From positions 1 through 14,174 of the forward strand of contig CAKTUS010000070.1 of the NCBI GenBank assembly GCA_934621485.1: a DNA stretch of 14,174 bases. The letters are read 5' to 3'. The DNA is from an uncultured Clostridia bacterium. GTDB taxonomy: Bacteria; Bacillota; Clostridia; Christensenellales; Aristaeellaceae. Both the position numbers and the translations under genes were made by a program. The notes beneath the pieces were generated by a model. That model was not told the origin of the DNA. It worked only from the letters and a program-made list of their open reading frames with translations, and did no database searches. This document shows, piece after piece, positions 1-6,638 of the stretch; the stretch's first letter is position 1; each line of letters begins with the position of its first letter.

Positions 1-6
1 CGGGGC

Positions 7-143
7 GTTTTCGGCTACGCCGAAAACATTACCGGCAGTTTCTGGCGAAAAAAGATCGCCGTCAGGCGAGCTTCAGGTTGCTGACAAAGCGGAGGTGCAG
101 GAGGCACTGCCTCCTGCCGGGGTTTTAGGGGCAGAGCCCCTAA
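7..143. repeat. Cluster of short perfect palindromes
   Basis: Four hairpin-forming sequences lie in 137 bases. They are a 9-bp stem with a 3-base loop at 7-27 (GTTTTCGGC/GCCGAAAAC), a 5-bp stem at 56-69 (TCGCC/GGCGA), a 9-bp stem with a 3-base loop at 97-117 (GCAGGAGGC/GCCTCCTGC), and an 8-bp stem with a 3-base loop at 125-143 (TTAGGGGC/GCCCCTAA). The sequence CAGGCGAGCTT occurs at 63-73 and again at 239-249, inside the terminator-like hairpin downstream. No convincing coding region covers 1-287. The very short loops and tandem arrangement resemble dispersed intergenic palindromic elements. Whether they recur elsewhere in the genome cannot be seen from this window. Confidence 0.6.
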
Positions 144-230
144 GCCTTATGTCGCAGCACTTTCCCCGTGAACCAGCAAAGCGCTGCTTCCGGCGATGGC
201 GGCCAATCAGGGGTTTTTCGACACTCTGAG

Positions 231-253
231 GCTCGCCGCAGGCGAGCTTTTTT
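231..253 (+). terminator. Intrinsic terminator for rightward transcription entering from the left
   Basis: A 7-bp perfect stem (GCTCGCC at 231-237, GGCGAGC at 241-247) with a GCA loop is followed by six T residues at 248-253. It would end transcription of a rightward gene lying left of the window and protect the oppositely oriented mutY. On the other strand it is preceded by a run of A, so it could also work leftward. Confidence 0.6.
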
Positions 254-262
254 GACAAGCTG

Positions 263-286
263 AAACAGGGAAATATGTCCCTGTTT
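263..286 (-). terminator. Hairpin after the mutY stop codon
   Basis: A 9-bp perfect stem (AAACAGGGA at 263-271, TCCCTGTTT at 278-286) with a 6-base loop begins two bases beyond the leftward mutY stop codon (288-290). The T-rich tail on the leftward strand is short (TTT then CAGC). Termination may therefore depend on this hairpin together with the stronger one at 231-253. Confidence 0.5.
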
Positions 287-287
287 G

Positions 288-1334
288 TTATTTGTCTTTC
301 AGCAGGTTTTGCGCAGCCTGTTGCGCCGCCTTCATGGCGGTGGGAAAGGGCAGCGCGTTCAGCTCGGTCAAGGTCACAAGCCTGCCTTCGTCCGCCTGAG
401 GGGCGTTGTCCAGTTCGAAATGAAGCAGCTCCATTTCCCACACCCGGTGCGTGAACACATGCTTGGCATGGCCCAGTTTTTTTGAAAAACGGCAGGAAAA
501 GCCTTGATCCGTTAGCCAGGACTCTACGGCGGGCGGGTCGATGGTGTCCTCCAGCAAATAAAACACATAAAGCCCGTTCAACATGCGCTCGTTGCGGCGG
601 CTGACCCAAATGCGGTTTTCAAAAGTGAGCAGGCATACGGCAAAGTCCATTGACTTGGGAGGCCGCTTTTTTTCATGGACCGGCAGAGAGGAAGCGTCTC
701 CCTCCAGACAGGCGTCGCAGCGCTTTTGCCAGGGACACTCCTCACAGCCGGGCGCGCCGGGGCTGCAAAGCGTGGCGCCAAGCTCCATCAAGGCTTGGTT
801 GTAGTCGCCTGGTCGGTCGGAGGGCATGCTTTCCGCCACCAGGCGGCGAATTTCTTTTTGCACTTTGGGCAGCCCTACATCCTCACGCACGCCGAAATAG
901 CGGCTGGCTACCCGGTACACATTGCCGTCTACCGCGGGAACGCATAGCCCAAAAGCGATGCTGCTGATGGCGCCTGCCGTGTAGGGGCCAATGCCCGGCA
1001 GAGCCAGAATTTCTTCGTACGTTTCAGGAAAACGCCCGCCGTATTGTTCCTGCATCACTTGCGCGGCTTTTTGCAGATTCCGGGCGCGGCTATAATATCC
1101 CAAACCTTCCCAGGCCTTGAGCACCTGTTCCTGAGGCGCCTGAGCCAGGGCGGTAATAGTAGGAAAAAGCTGCAAAAACCGAGCGTAATAGCCCTTTACG
1201 GTTTCCACCCGGGTTTGCTGCAGCATGATTTCTGAAAGCCAGATGGCATAAGGATGATGCGTGCGTCGCCAGGGCAAATCGCGCTTTGTCCGGTCATACC
1301 AGGCGAGCAGAGCCGAGGCGGGTGAACTGTCCAT
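288..1334 (-). CDS. mutY: A/G-specific adenine DNA glycosylase MutY
   Basis: MutY removes adenine mispaired with 8-oxoguanine or guanine, a step of base excision repair that prevents G:C to T:A mutations. The 348-residue protein has the family layout. An N-terminal HhH-GPD fold carries the catalytic Glu in SEIMLQQTR (E35). A helix-hairpin-helix LPGIGPYTAGA lies near residues 112-122, and the catalytic Asp is in AVDGNVYR (D136). The [4Fe-4S] cluster loop has cysteines 190, 197, 200 and 206, the C-X6-C-X2-C-X5-C spacing of MutY. The C-terminal NUDIX-like domain (about 225-345) that reads 8-oxoguanine includes LGHAKHVFTHR. The start is supported by GAGGAGG just upstream on the leftward strand. 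It is a single leftward gene, divergent from groS. The cluster and catalytic residues are all present, so activity is expected. Confidence 0.97.
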   Translation of the reverse strand: MDSSPASALLAWYDRTKRDLPWRRTHHPYAIWLSEIMLQQTRVETVKGYYARFLQLFPTITALAQAPQEQVLKAWEGLGYYSRARNLQKAAQVMQEQYGGRFPETYEEILALPGIGPYTAGAISSIAFGLCVPAVDGNVYRVASRYFGVREDVGLPKVQKEIRRLVAESMPSDRPGDYNQALMELGATLCSPGAPGCEECPWQKRCDACLEGDASSLPVHEKKRPPKSMDFAVCLLTFENRIWVSRRNERMLNGLYVFYLLEDTIDPPAVESWLTDQGFSCRFSKKLGHAKHVFTHRVWEMELLHFELDNAPQADEGRLVTLTELNALPFPTAMKAAQQAAQNLLKDK

Positions 1335-1360
1335 TAGGTTTCCTCCTCTCTTTGACAGCT

Positions 1361-1369
1361 ATTGTACCA
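1361..1369 (-). promoter_or_regulatory. Probable extended -10 promoter for mutY
   Basis: Read leftward, the sequence TGG-TACAAT (extended -10 TGn plus a -10 hexamer differing from TATAAT at one base) lies about 27 bases upstream of the mutY start codon. No good -35 hexamer is visible at the usual distance, which is tolerated by extended -10 promoters. Confidence 0.45.
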
Positions 1370-1505
1370 CAGGCTTCAAAAGCAAACAGAAGCAAAAAGC
1401 AAAGAAATAAAGAGAAATTTTCTGAAAATGCAAAAAAACACTATCACAATTCGGAGAATACACGAAATTTTCAGAAAAAAATCCATTTGTTCACTCCTTA
1501 GCCGC

Positions 1506-1534
1506 TTGCCACTTTTAGGCAAATGACGTATAGT
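1506..1534 (+). promoter_or_regulatory. Sigma-A promoter of groS-groL
   Basis: TTGCCA (1506-1511) and TATAGT (1529-1534) are separated by 17 bases. The expected transcription start near 1541 falls immediately before the CIRCE operator, the usual arrangement for HrcA-repressed chaperone operons. The 1335-1505 stretch upstream is A-rich and shows no gene. Confidence 0.8.
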
Positions 1535-1545
1535 TAACCATGTTG

Positions 1546-1572
1546 TTAGCACTCGAATAATGCGAGTGCTAA
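1546..1572 (+). promoter_or_regulatory. CIRCE operator (HrcA binding site)
   Basis: The inverted repeat TTAGCACTC-N9-GAGTGCTAA matches the CIRCE consensus exactly, and the symmetry extends two to three bases on each side (1543-1575). CIRCE is the operator of the heat-shock repressor HrcA, whose activity depends on GroEL. Here it sits between the predicted transcription start and groS, so it is also transcribed into the mRNA leader. hrcA itself is not in this window. Confidence 0.98.
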
Positions 1573-1614
1573 CAAAGCCAAAATCAATCTTACTAAATTG
1601 GGGAGGATACAGAT

Positions 1615-1899
1615 ATGAACGTGAAGCCTTTGGGCGACCGTGTGGTCATCAAAAACGTTGAGATGGAAGAAACCACCAAGAGCGGTATTCTGCTGACGGG
1701 TACCGCCAAGGAAAAGCCTCAGATGGCGGAAGTGCTGGCAGTTGGCCCCGGCGGCCTGGTGGACGGCAAAGAAGTGAAGATGAACGTGAAGGTTGGCGAA
1801 AAGGTGATTTATTCCAAGTACGCCGGTACGGAAGTGAAAATCGACGGTCAGGAATTGATCATCGTGCGCCAAAGCGACATCTTGGCCACGGTAGAATAA
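1615..1899 (+). CDS. groS: Co-chaperonin GroES (Cpn10)
   Basis: GroES forms the heptameric lid that caps the GroEL chamber during ATP-driven folding of cytosolic proteins. The 94-residue product has the typical length. It begins MNVKPLGDRVVI, carries the mobile loop that contacts GroEL around residues 19-32 (ETTKSGILLTGTA), and ends with the usual DGQELIIVRQSDILA strand. The ATG is preceded by GGGGAGG at 1600-1606. It is the first gene of the CIRCE-controlled operon, with groL starting 52 bases after its stop codon. No anomalies are seen. Confidence 0.99.
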   Translation: MNVKPLGDRVVIKNVEMEETTKSGILLTGTAKEKPQMAEVLAVGPGGLVDGKEVKMNVKVGEKVIYSKYAGTEVKIDGQELIIVRQSDILATVE

Positions 1900-1951
1900 T
1901 GGCGTTTACCCACTTTTTGTGCAAGTAGAGTTTTCAGGAGGAATATGACGT

Positions 1952-3589
1952 ATGGCAAAGCAAATTAAGTATGGCGAGGAAGCCCGTCGCGCTTTGGAAA
2001 AGGGCGTTAATGCTCTGGCGGATACCGTGAAGATTACCTTGGGCCCCAAGGGCCGCAACGTAGTGCTGGACAAGAAATTCGGCGCTCCTCTCATCACCAA
2101 CGACGGCGTGACCATCGCCAAGGAAATTGAACTGGAAGACCCCTTTGAGAATATGGGCGCTCAACTGGTGAAAGAAGTATCTACCAAGACCAACGATGTG
2201 GCTGGCGACGGCACCACCACCGCTACGCTGCTGGCTCAGGCCATCATTCGCGAGGGCCTGCGCAACCTGGCTGCCGGCGCGAATCCCATGGTTTTGAAGC
2301 GCGGCATCGAGGCCGGTGTGGATGCGGCCGTTCAGGGCCTGGCCAAGCTGAGCCAGCCCATCAACGGCAAGCAGTCTATTGCTCAGGTCGCCAGCATTTC
2401 CGCCGGTGATGAGGAAATCGGCAAGCTGATTTCCGAGGCCATGGAAACCGTTGGCAACGACGGCGTGATCACCGTGGAAGAAAGCAAGACCATGAAGACC
2501 GAAATGACCACCGTGGAAGGTATGCAGTTTGACCGCGGTTACGCCAGCGCCTACATGGTAACCGATACCGACAAGATGGAAGCCGTTCTGGACAATCCTT
2601 ACATCCTGATTACCGACAAGAAAATCTCCAATATTCAGGAGATTCTGCCCGTGCTGGAGCAGGTTGTGCAGGCTGGCAAGAAGCTGCTGATCATCGCCGA
2701 GGACGTGGAAGGCGAAGCCCTGGCCACTCTGGTGGTGAACAAGCTGCGCGGCACCTTCACCTGCGTGGCCGTTAAGGCTCCCGGTTTTGGCGACCGCCGC
2801 AAGGAAATGCTTCGCGACATCGCCATCCTGACCGGCGGTCAGGTCATCAGCGACGAGCTGGGCATGGATCTGAAGGAAGCCACCGTGGAGATGCTGGGTA
2901 CTGCCAGCCAGGTGAAGGTGGATAAAGAGAACACCACCATCGTTGGCGGCGCTGGCGACAAGGATGCCATCAATGCCCGTATCGCCTCCATCCGCAGCCA
3001 GATTGAGGATACCACCAGCGATTACGATCGCGAAAAGCTGCAGGAGCGCCTGGCGAAGCTGGCCGGCGGCGTAGCCGTTATCCAGGTGGGCGCTGCTACC
3101 GAGATTGAAATGAAGGAGCGCAAGCTGCGCATTGAGGACGCTCTGGCCGCTACCCGCGCTGCGGTAGAAGAGGGCATCGTTCCCGGCGGCGGCATCGCTC
3201 TGCTGAATGTGCTGCCCGCTGTGCAGGCTGAGCTGGCTAACTACGCCGGCGACGCCAAGACCGGTGTGGAAATCATTGTGCGCGCTTTGGAAGAACCCCT
3301 GCGCCAGATTAGCAAGAACGCCGGTATCGATGGCAGCGTGATTGTGGAGAATATCAAGAACAGCCACAAGAACGGCTATGGCTACGATGCGCTGAAGGGC
3401 GAGTATGTAGACATGATCGACCGCGGCATCATCGATCCCACCAAGGTGACTCGTTCCGCTTTGCAGAACGCCGCCAGCGTGGCTGCCATGGTGCTGACCA
3501 CTGAAAGCCTGGTGGCCGATATTCCTGCTCCCGAACCGGCGGCTCCTGCTGGCGCTCCCGGTATGGGCGGTATGGGCGGCATGTACTAA
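1952..3589 (+). CDS. groL: Chaperonin GroEL (Cpn60)
   Basis: GroEL is the tetradecameric ATP-dependent chaperonin that encloses unfolded proteins under the GroES lid. The 545-residue product is full length. It has the N-terminal equatorial domain with the phosphate-binding segment LGPKGRNV, the nucleotide-binding motif NDVAGDGTTT (residues 81-90), and the chaperonin signature AAVEEGIVPGGG in the C-terminal equatorial half. It ends in the flexible GGMGGMY tail. AGGAGG at 1936-1941 sets the start at 1952. Another ATG at 1945 lies closer to the ribosome binding site but is out of frame and reaches a stop after seven codons. It is cotranscribed with groS and so controlled by HrcA/CIRCE. The terminator at 3700-3742 closes the operon. 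Confidence 0.99.
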   Translation: MAKQIKYGEEARRALEKGVNALADTVKITLGPKGRNVVLDKKFGAPLITNDGVTIAKEIELEDPFENMGAQLVKEVSTKTNDVAGDGTTTATLLAQAIIREGLRNLAAGANPMVLKRGIEAGVDAAVQGLAKLSQPINGKQSIAQVASISAGDEEIGKLISEAMETVGNDGVITVEESKTMKTEMTTVEGMQFDRGYASAYMVTDTDKMEAVLDNPYILITDKKISNIQEILPVLEQVVQAGKKLLIIAEDVEGEALATLVVNKLRGTFTCVAVKAPGFGDRRKEMLRDIAILTGGQVISDELGMDLKEATVEMLGTASQVKVDKENTTIVGGAGDKDAINARIASIRSQIEDTTSDYDREKLQERLAKLAGGVAVIQVGAATEIEMKERKLRIEDALAATRAAVEEGIVPGGGIALLNVLPAVQAELANYAGDAKTGVEIIVRALEEPLRQISKNAGIDGSVIVENIKNSHKNGYGYDALKGEYVDMIDRGIIDPTKVTRSALQNAASVAAMVLTTESLVADIPAPEPAAPAGAPGMGGMGGMY

Positions 3590-3643
3590 GAGACGCCGCA
3601 AAACCTTGAAATTGCTTGATTTTTTGAATGCGCAAAAGCGGAT

Positions 3644-3670
3644 TTACGCCAAACTTACGCCACTTACGCC
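3644..3670 (+). repeat. Three TTACGCC repeats in the groL 3' region
   Basis: The heptamer TTACGCC occurs three times in the same orientation, at 3644-3650, 3655-3661 and 3664-3670, between the groL stop and its terminator. A hexamer ATGCGC upstream is matched by GCGCAT downstream of the repeats. No coding sequence or known element is recognised. This could be chance, a protein-binding array, or a remnant at the edge of the accessory segment. Confidence 0.4.
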
Positions 3671-3699
3671 CAAAATTCAAGCGCATGATAGGGTAATAG

Positions 3700-3742
3700 A
3701 AATCGGCATCTGCCTCAAAAGCAGGTGCCGATTTATTTTTTT
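3700..3742 (+). terminator. Intrinsic terminator of the groS-groL operon
   Basis: A 14-bp stem (3700-3713 with 3721-3734, one T-G wobble) with a 7-base loop is followed by a T-rich tail (ATTTTTTT at 3735-3742). The -35 element of the next promoter starts two bases after the T run, so the terminator separates the chaperonin operon from the transporter operon. Confidence 0.9.
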
Positions 3743-3743
3743 C

Positions 3744-3771
3744 TTGACAACGATAGGTTTCTCTGTACAAT
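3744..3771 (+). promoter_or_regulatory. Sigma-A promoter of the first MATE-marR operon, with possible operator
   Basis: TTGACA (3744-3749) and TACAAT (3766-3771) are 16 bases apart. Symmetric sequences overlap the region: AATAG (3769-3773) with CTATT (3780-3784), and TTGAC (3744-3748) with GTCAA (3773-3777). Either could be the binding site of the MarR-type regulator encoded two genes downstream, since MarR proteins usually bind palindromes overlapping their own operon's promoter. The promoter is well supported. The operator is only a guess. Confidence 0.7.
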
Positions 3772-3815
3772 AGTCAATGCTATTTACCGTAATAAAAATG
3801 ACTAAGGAGAACCAG

Positions 3816-5161
3816 ATGGAACCGAATCTAAACTCGCTGAACATCAAAGTATCAACCTCATCCCTGCTGAAATACGCGCTGCCGACGATCCTGTCCAGTA
3901 TTTTTATGAACATTTACAGCATCGTCGATCAGCTTTTCGTGTCCAATCTGCTGGGAACGGACGCGCTTTCCGCCGTCAGCATCGCGGGACCTTTTCTTGC
4001 CATCGGGACGATGATCGCCACGGGCGGCTGTGCGCTGGTGTCCCATCAGATGGGTAAGGGACGAAATGAAACTGCACGGCAGAATTTTTCTTTTTTCATG
4101 CTGTTCAGCGTTATCATCAGCACCGCTTTTTGTGCGCTGGGCATTGTATTTCGCACGCCGATCCTGTATGCTATGGGTGCGGATGTGTCGCTTTATCCCC
4201 TGTGTGAAGCCTATGCCGTTCCCATCTTTCTGCTGATTCCCTTTGCAATGGTCAGCATCGTGCTGCAAATCTTCTTTGTGGCGGCTGGCAAACCGGGGCT
4301 TGGCTTCGGTCTTTCCATCGCGGGAGGCATTACCAATACTGTACTGGACTATATGCTGATCGCTGTGATCCCGCTGGGTGTGGCAGGCGCCGCCTACGCA
4401 ACGGCGCCGCCTACGCAACGGCGGCTGGCTATGTCCTGCAATCCTTGATCGGCGTGATTTTCTTCTTTGCTAACCGGAAAGGCTCGCTCTATTTCGCGCG
4501 CCCGAAGTTCGATGGGAAAGCGCTGCTGAAAGCCTGCTCCAACGGTATGAGCGAAATGGTGGGGATGCTGGCGATCACAGTGACGATGATCGCCATGAAT
4601 GTGATCCTGATGGACATTGTCGGCTCGGATGGCGTAGCCGCTGCTGCCATTATCCTTTCGGCACAGACGATTCTCTCGGCAAGCTACGCAGGCTATGTGC
4701 AGGGGATCGCCCCCGTGGTCAGCTATCATTACGGCGCGGGAAACGATACGGAGCTGCAAAAGCTCTATCGCGTCGCGCTGAAAACCATTGCTGTGATGTC
4801 GGGCCTGATCTTTGCCGCTTCCTTTCCGCTGGCAAAGCCCATTGCACACCTTTTTGCCGATGGCTCGGAAACGGTTGTAGCGATGGCAGTGCGGGGAATG
4901 TTCATCTTTGCGGCGGCGTTTCTGCTGATGGGCTTTAATCTGTTCGCGTCCGGCTTCTTTACGGTGCTGAACGACGGCAAGACCTCTGCGATCCTTTCGC
5001 TGTTCCGAACGCTGATTTTTCTCATCATTCCGCTTTTGACCCTGCCGCTGCTCTGGGGTGCGGACGGCGTTTGGGTCTCTATGCCGACAGCCGATGTGCT
5101 GAGTGTTTTGCTCTCCATATTCTACTTCCGTCACATGAAGAACAGATACCGCTACGCATAG
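3816..5161 (+). pseudogene. MATE-family multidrug efflux transporter, frameshifted by a 17-bp duplication
   Basis: MATE transporters are 12-helix membrane proteins that export drugs or metabolites using a Na+ or H+ gradient. The first reading frame (ATG at 3816, AAGGAGA at 3804-3810) encodes helices 1-5 and the start of helix 6, with family features such as NIYSIVDQLFVSN and NTVLDYMLI. It then shifts and stops at 4446-4448 after 210 codons. The other frame, open from 4445 to 5161, supplies the rest of helix 6 through helix 12. An exact 17-bp tandem duplication (4386-4402 and 4403-4419) sits at the break. Removing one copy gives one continuous 442-residue protein reading GVAGAAYATAAGYVLQS through the junction, a normal length for the family. 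As written the gene is broken inside helix 6, so two working halves are unlikely. Slippage back to one copy could restore it. The marR gene follows 10 bases later. Confidence 0.9.
4386..4419 (+). repeat. Exact 17-bp tandem duplication causing the MATE frameshift
   Basis: GGCGCCGCCTACGCAAC occurs twice head to tail (4386-4402, 4403-4419), and the next four bases (GGCG) begin a partial third copy. Seventeen is not a multiple of three, so the duplication alone moves the downstream half of the transporter out of frame. The identity of the copies points to a recent event by replication slippage. Confidence 0.97.
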
Positions 5162-5171
5162 GGAGGAACAG

Positions 5172-5606
5172 ATGGATTCGATACAGGAACGATTGATGCA
5201 GCAATTTCAGAGCATGGACAAAGCCTATGAGGACTATGCCAGGTCGAAAGGCTTGAACTATCTCAGCCTGATGGTGCTGGAAGAAATCTATGAGCTGGGC
5301 GATGGCTGCACACAGAAGCAGATCGCCGACGATACGCATTATCCGAAGCAGTCCGTCAATCTGGTGGTCAAAGCATTTTTAGAGGACGGCGTTGTCGAAC
5401 TGAAAGAGCTGCCGGAGAACCGGAAAAACAAAGGTATCACCCTGACTGAAAAAGGACGGCAGCTCTGTGATAACATTGTTGTTCCCCTGTTGCAGCAAGA
5501 GGAAATGGCAACGCGGGAAATGAAAAGAGACGAGCGTTTAGAACTGATTCGACTGCTGGAACTTTATGGAGAGGCATATTGCAATCGCCTCAAAAGCATC
5601 GTATAG
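5172..5606 (+). CDS. MarR-family transcriptional regulator
   Basis: This is a 144-residue winged helix-turn-helix regulator of the MarR type, the normal length for the family. MarR proteins are dimers that usually repress a neighbouring drug-efflux operon and release DNA when they bind a small ligand. The DNA-binding part spans about residues 45-100, with recognition-helix region TQKQIADDTHYPKQSVNLVV and wing ENRKNKGITLTEKG. The flanking helices, rich in Leu and Glu, would form the dimer interface. GGGAGG at 5161-5166 precedes the ATG. It lies 10 bases after the MATE reading frame and probably shares its promoter at 3744-3771, so it likely regulates that operon, an arrangement like mepR-mepA. 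The gene is intact although the transporter is not. Confidence 0.9.
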   Translation: MDSIQERLMQQFQSMDKAYEDYARSKGLNYLSLMVLEEIYELGDGCTQKQIADDTHYPKQSVNLVVKAFLEDGVVELKELPENRKNKGITLTEKGRQLCDNIVVPLLQQEEMATREMKRDERLELIRLLELYGEAYCNRLKSIV

Positions 5607-5609
5607 ATG

Positions 5610-5651
5610 AAAATGGGATATGCTCAATTGATGTTGAGCATATCCCATTTT
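5610..5651. terminator. 18-bp perfect hairpin, bidirectional terminator
   Basis: Two perfectly complementary 18-base arms (5610-5627 and 5634-5651) enclose a 6-base loop. Each arm has AAAA at its 5' end and TTTT at its 3' end, so the structure can terminate in both directions. It begins three bases after the marR stop codon and ends exactly where a TAG stop (5652-5654) would close the decayed leftward gene. It therefore looks like the shared terminator of two convergent genes. Confidence 0.8.
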
Positions 5652-6290
5652 CTACTTGTGTTTCCGTTTTCCCCTTCCGTGCGGCAGCTGCGGTCGTGCT
5701 TTCACGCGCTGGCTGATGGGGCTTTTCAGAGGCTTGGACTTTTGAAGTCCGCAAATGTATTGAAGAAAATTCTTCCTTCGTAAGCGTGTCATAATCAAGT
5801 CCGCTTATTGCAAGAAACGCGCGGATTTTCTTTCCTCGGAGCTACATTCAAAGTTCATCGTTTTCTGCAACTGCCCCTGCACGGCTGCTGCGAGAGAGAC
5901 TTCATCCGCAGTCATAGTTTCGGGATGCTGCTGCTCACGAATGTCAAGGAGGATGCCTTTCAGATCATCCGCAATCAGGGTTTCGAAATACACGTCCTCC
6001 CGAATCTGCGCAACTTCCAGCGTCCGCATATGCAGGTCATTTTCATTGCGCCCTTTTTCATCAACGCCATTTGTCGAACCGTTTCCAGCACAGCGTTCAT
6101 GTCGTTGACCCGCATATCCGCGATCCGGTCAACGCAAATCTCGGCGTCCGGCATGAAGCGCCGGAAATCCTTGCGGCAGATCAGCTTCGACAGCAGCCGG
6201 CGGTTGAACTTGCCCGTTCTCAATCCTTCGATTGCATCATCATCCGAATGCAGAGCGTTCTCAGCTCTGTAGTTGAGTGATTTTGTTGTT
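5652..6290 (-). pseudogene. Decayed leftward gene of unknown family, several frameshifts
   Basis: The leftward strand shows protein-like sequence in three successive frames that join smoothly. The first runs from about 6290 to 6058 and includes LHSDDDAIEGLRTGKFNR and DRIADMRVNDMNAVLETVRQ. It passes into a second frame (about 6052-5830, HMRTLEVAQIREDVYFETL) at an A5 tract (6054-6058, plus-strand T5), where one missing A would explain the shift. The second frame stops at 5805-5807. A third frame from about 5817 (AFLAISGLDYDTLTKEEF) continues toward a basic tail, and one extra base near 5670 would bring it to the TAG at 5652-5654. The product would be roughly 200 residues, soluble and charged. 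I do not recognise the family, and no start codon is evident. It may be a leftover of a mobile element that brought the efflux genes. The shifts fall mostly at A runs, so sequencing error is an alternative. Confidence 0.5.
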
Positions 6291-6419
6291 CGGTCAGTCC
6301 CTACAGGTAATCGGTGGACGCGCCCTGGAGCTTTGCCGGCTCCATCAAGCCGCTTGGCTTTTTTGCAATGCTGGGTTGTTCCCCAAATGCTGAGCGAATC
6401 TGAAACCAATAAAAAACAT

Positions 6420-6448
6420 TTGAAATTTCCAGCTGAAGCCGCTATAAT
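6420..6448 (+). promoter_or_regulatory. Strong sigma-A promoter of the second MATE gene
   Basis: TTGAAA (6420-6425) and a consensus TATAAT (6443-6448) are separated by the ideal 17 bases. The predicted transcription start is near 6455, about 185 bases upstream of the transporter start codon. The mRNA would therefore have a long structured leader that begins with the stem-loop at 6453-6508. Confidence 0.85.
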
Positions 6449-6452
6449 AAGC

Positions 6453-6508
6453 ATACAGCGTGTGGCGTTTCTGCGTAAATCCAGTTGCAGAAACGCCACA
6501 CGCTGTAT
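6453..6508 (+). promoter_or_regulatory. 22-bp stem-loop at the 5' end of the leader RNA
   Basis: Two perfectly complementary 22-base arms (6453-6474 and 6487-6508) flank a 12-base loop. Because the predicted transcription start is about 6455, the transcript would open directly with this hairpin. The loop-side segment TGCGTAAATCC (6472-6482) nearly repeats the 5' arm of the downstream terminator (TGCGTAAGTCC, 6575-6585). As RNA it could pair with the terminator's 3' arm at 6595-6605 with ten of eleven positions paired, one of them a G-U wobble. This suggests a role in choosing between termination and read-through. As DNA it could instead be a long operator palindrome. Confidence 0.75.
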
Positions 6509-6536
6509 TTTACGGAAATGGGGGAGAGATGGACGG

Positions 6537-6581
6537 ATGAGGAACAATTTCATAAGCAAATCGTGTAGCAGAAATGCGTAA
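6537..6581 (+). CDS. Candidate 14-residue leader peptide
   Basis: A short open frame MRNNFISKSCSRNA starts at an ATG placed 8 bases after the purine-rich GGGGGAGAG (6520-6528). Its stop codon (6579-6581) lies inside the 5' arm of the attenuator hairpin. A ribosome translating or stalled at its end would cover that arm and block the terminator. An overlapping frame, MGERWTDEEQFHKQIV at 6518-6568, ends five bases before the hairpin but has a poorer ribosome binding site. Leader peptides of this kind control ribosome-targeting antibiotic resistance genes in Firmicutes. Here the assignment rests on position only, and no known leader sequence is recognised. Confidence 0.4.
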   Translation: MRNNFISKSCSRNA

Positions 6582-6616
6582 GTCCGGATTTGTAGGACTT
6601 GCGCATTGATTTTTTT
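6573..6616 (+). terminator. Attenuator terminator ahead of the second MATE gene
   Basis: A 13-bp stem (6573-6585 with 6595-6607, one T-G wobble) with a 9-base loop is followed by seven T residues (6610-6616). It lies downstream of a strong promoter and ends only 22 bases before the transporter ATG at 6639. With no complete gene between promoter and terminator, it would stop most transcripts before the transporter unless prevented, which is the definition of an attenuator. Confidence 0.75.
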
Positions 6617-6638
6617 CAAGATGAAAGGATGGTTTTCA

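Noticed and set aside
73..609. A 178-codon leftward frame overlapping the 3' part of mutY and the palindrome cluster.
   Set aside because: It overlaps the well-supported mutY in another frame and runs through hairpin repeats, with a low-complexity Arg/Gly-rich composition.
1934..3601. A 555-codon open frame antisense to groL.
   Set aside because: It mirrors groL codon positions in a GC-rich, codon-biased gene and shows no recognisable protein features or ribosome binding site. The similar 481-codon frame antisense to 11174-12628 is rejected for the same reason.
5808..6272. A rightward 154-codon frame across the decayed gene.
   Set aside because: It is the complement of the better protein-like leftward frames and has no ribosome binding site or family resemblance.
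6347..6364. A small hairpin AAGCC-GCTT-GGCTT followed by a T run, upstream of the second MATE promoter.
   Set aside because: The stem is only 5 bp and lies upstream of the promoter inside the decayed gene region, so a terminator call is not supported.
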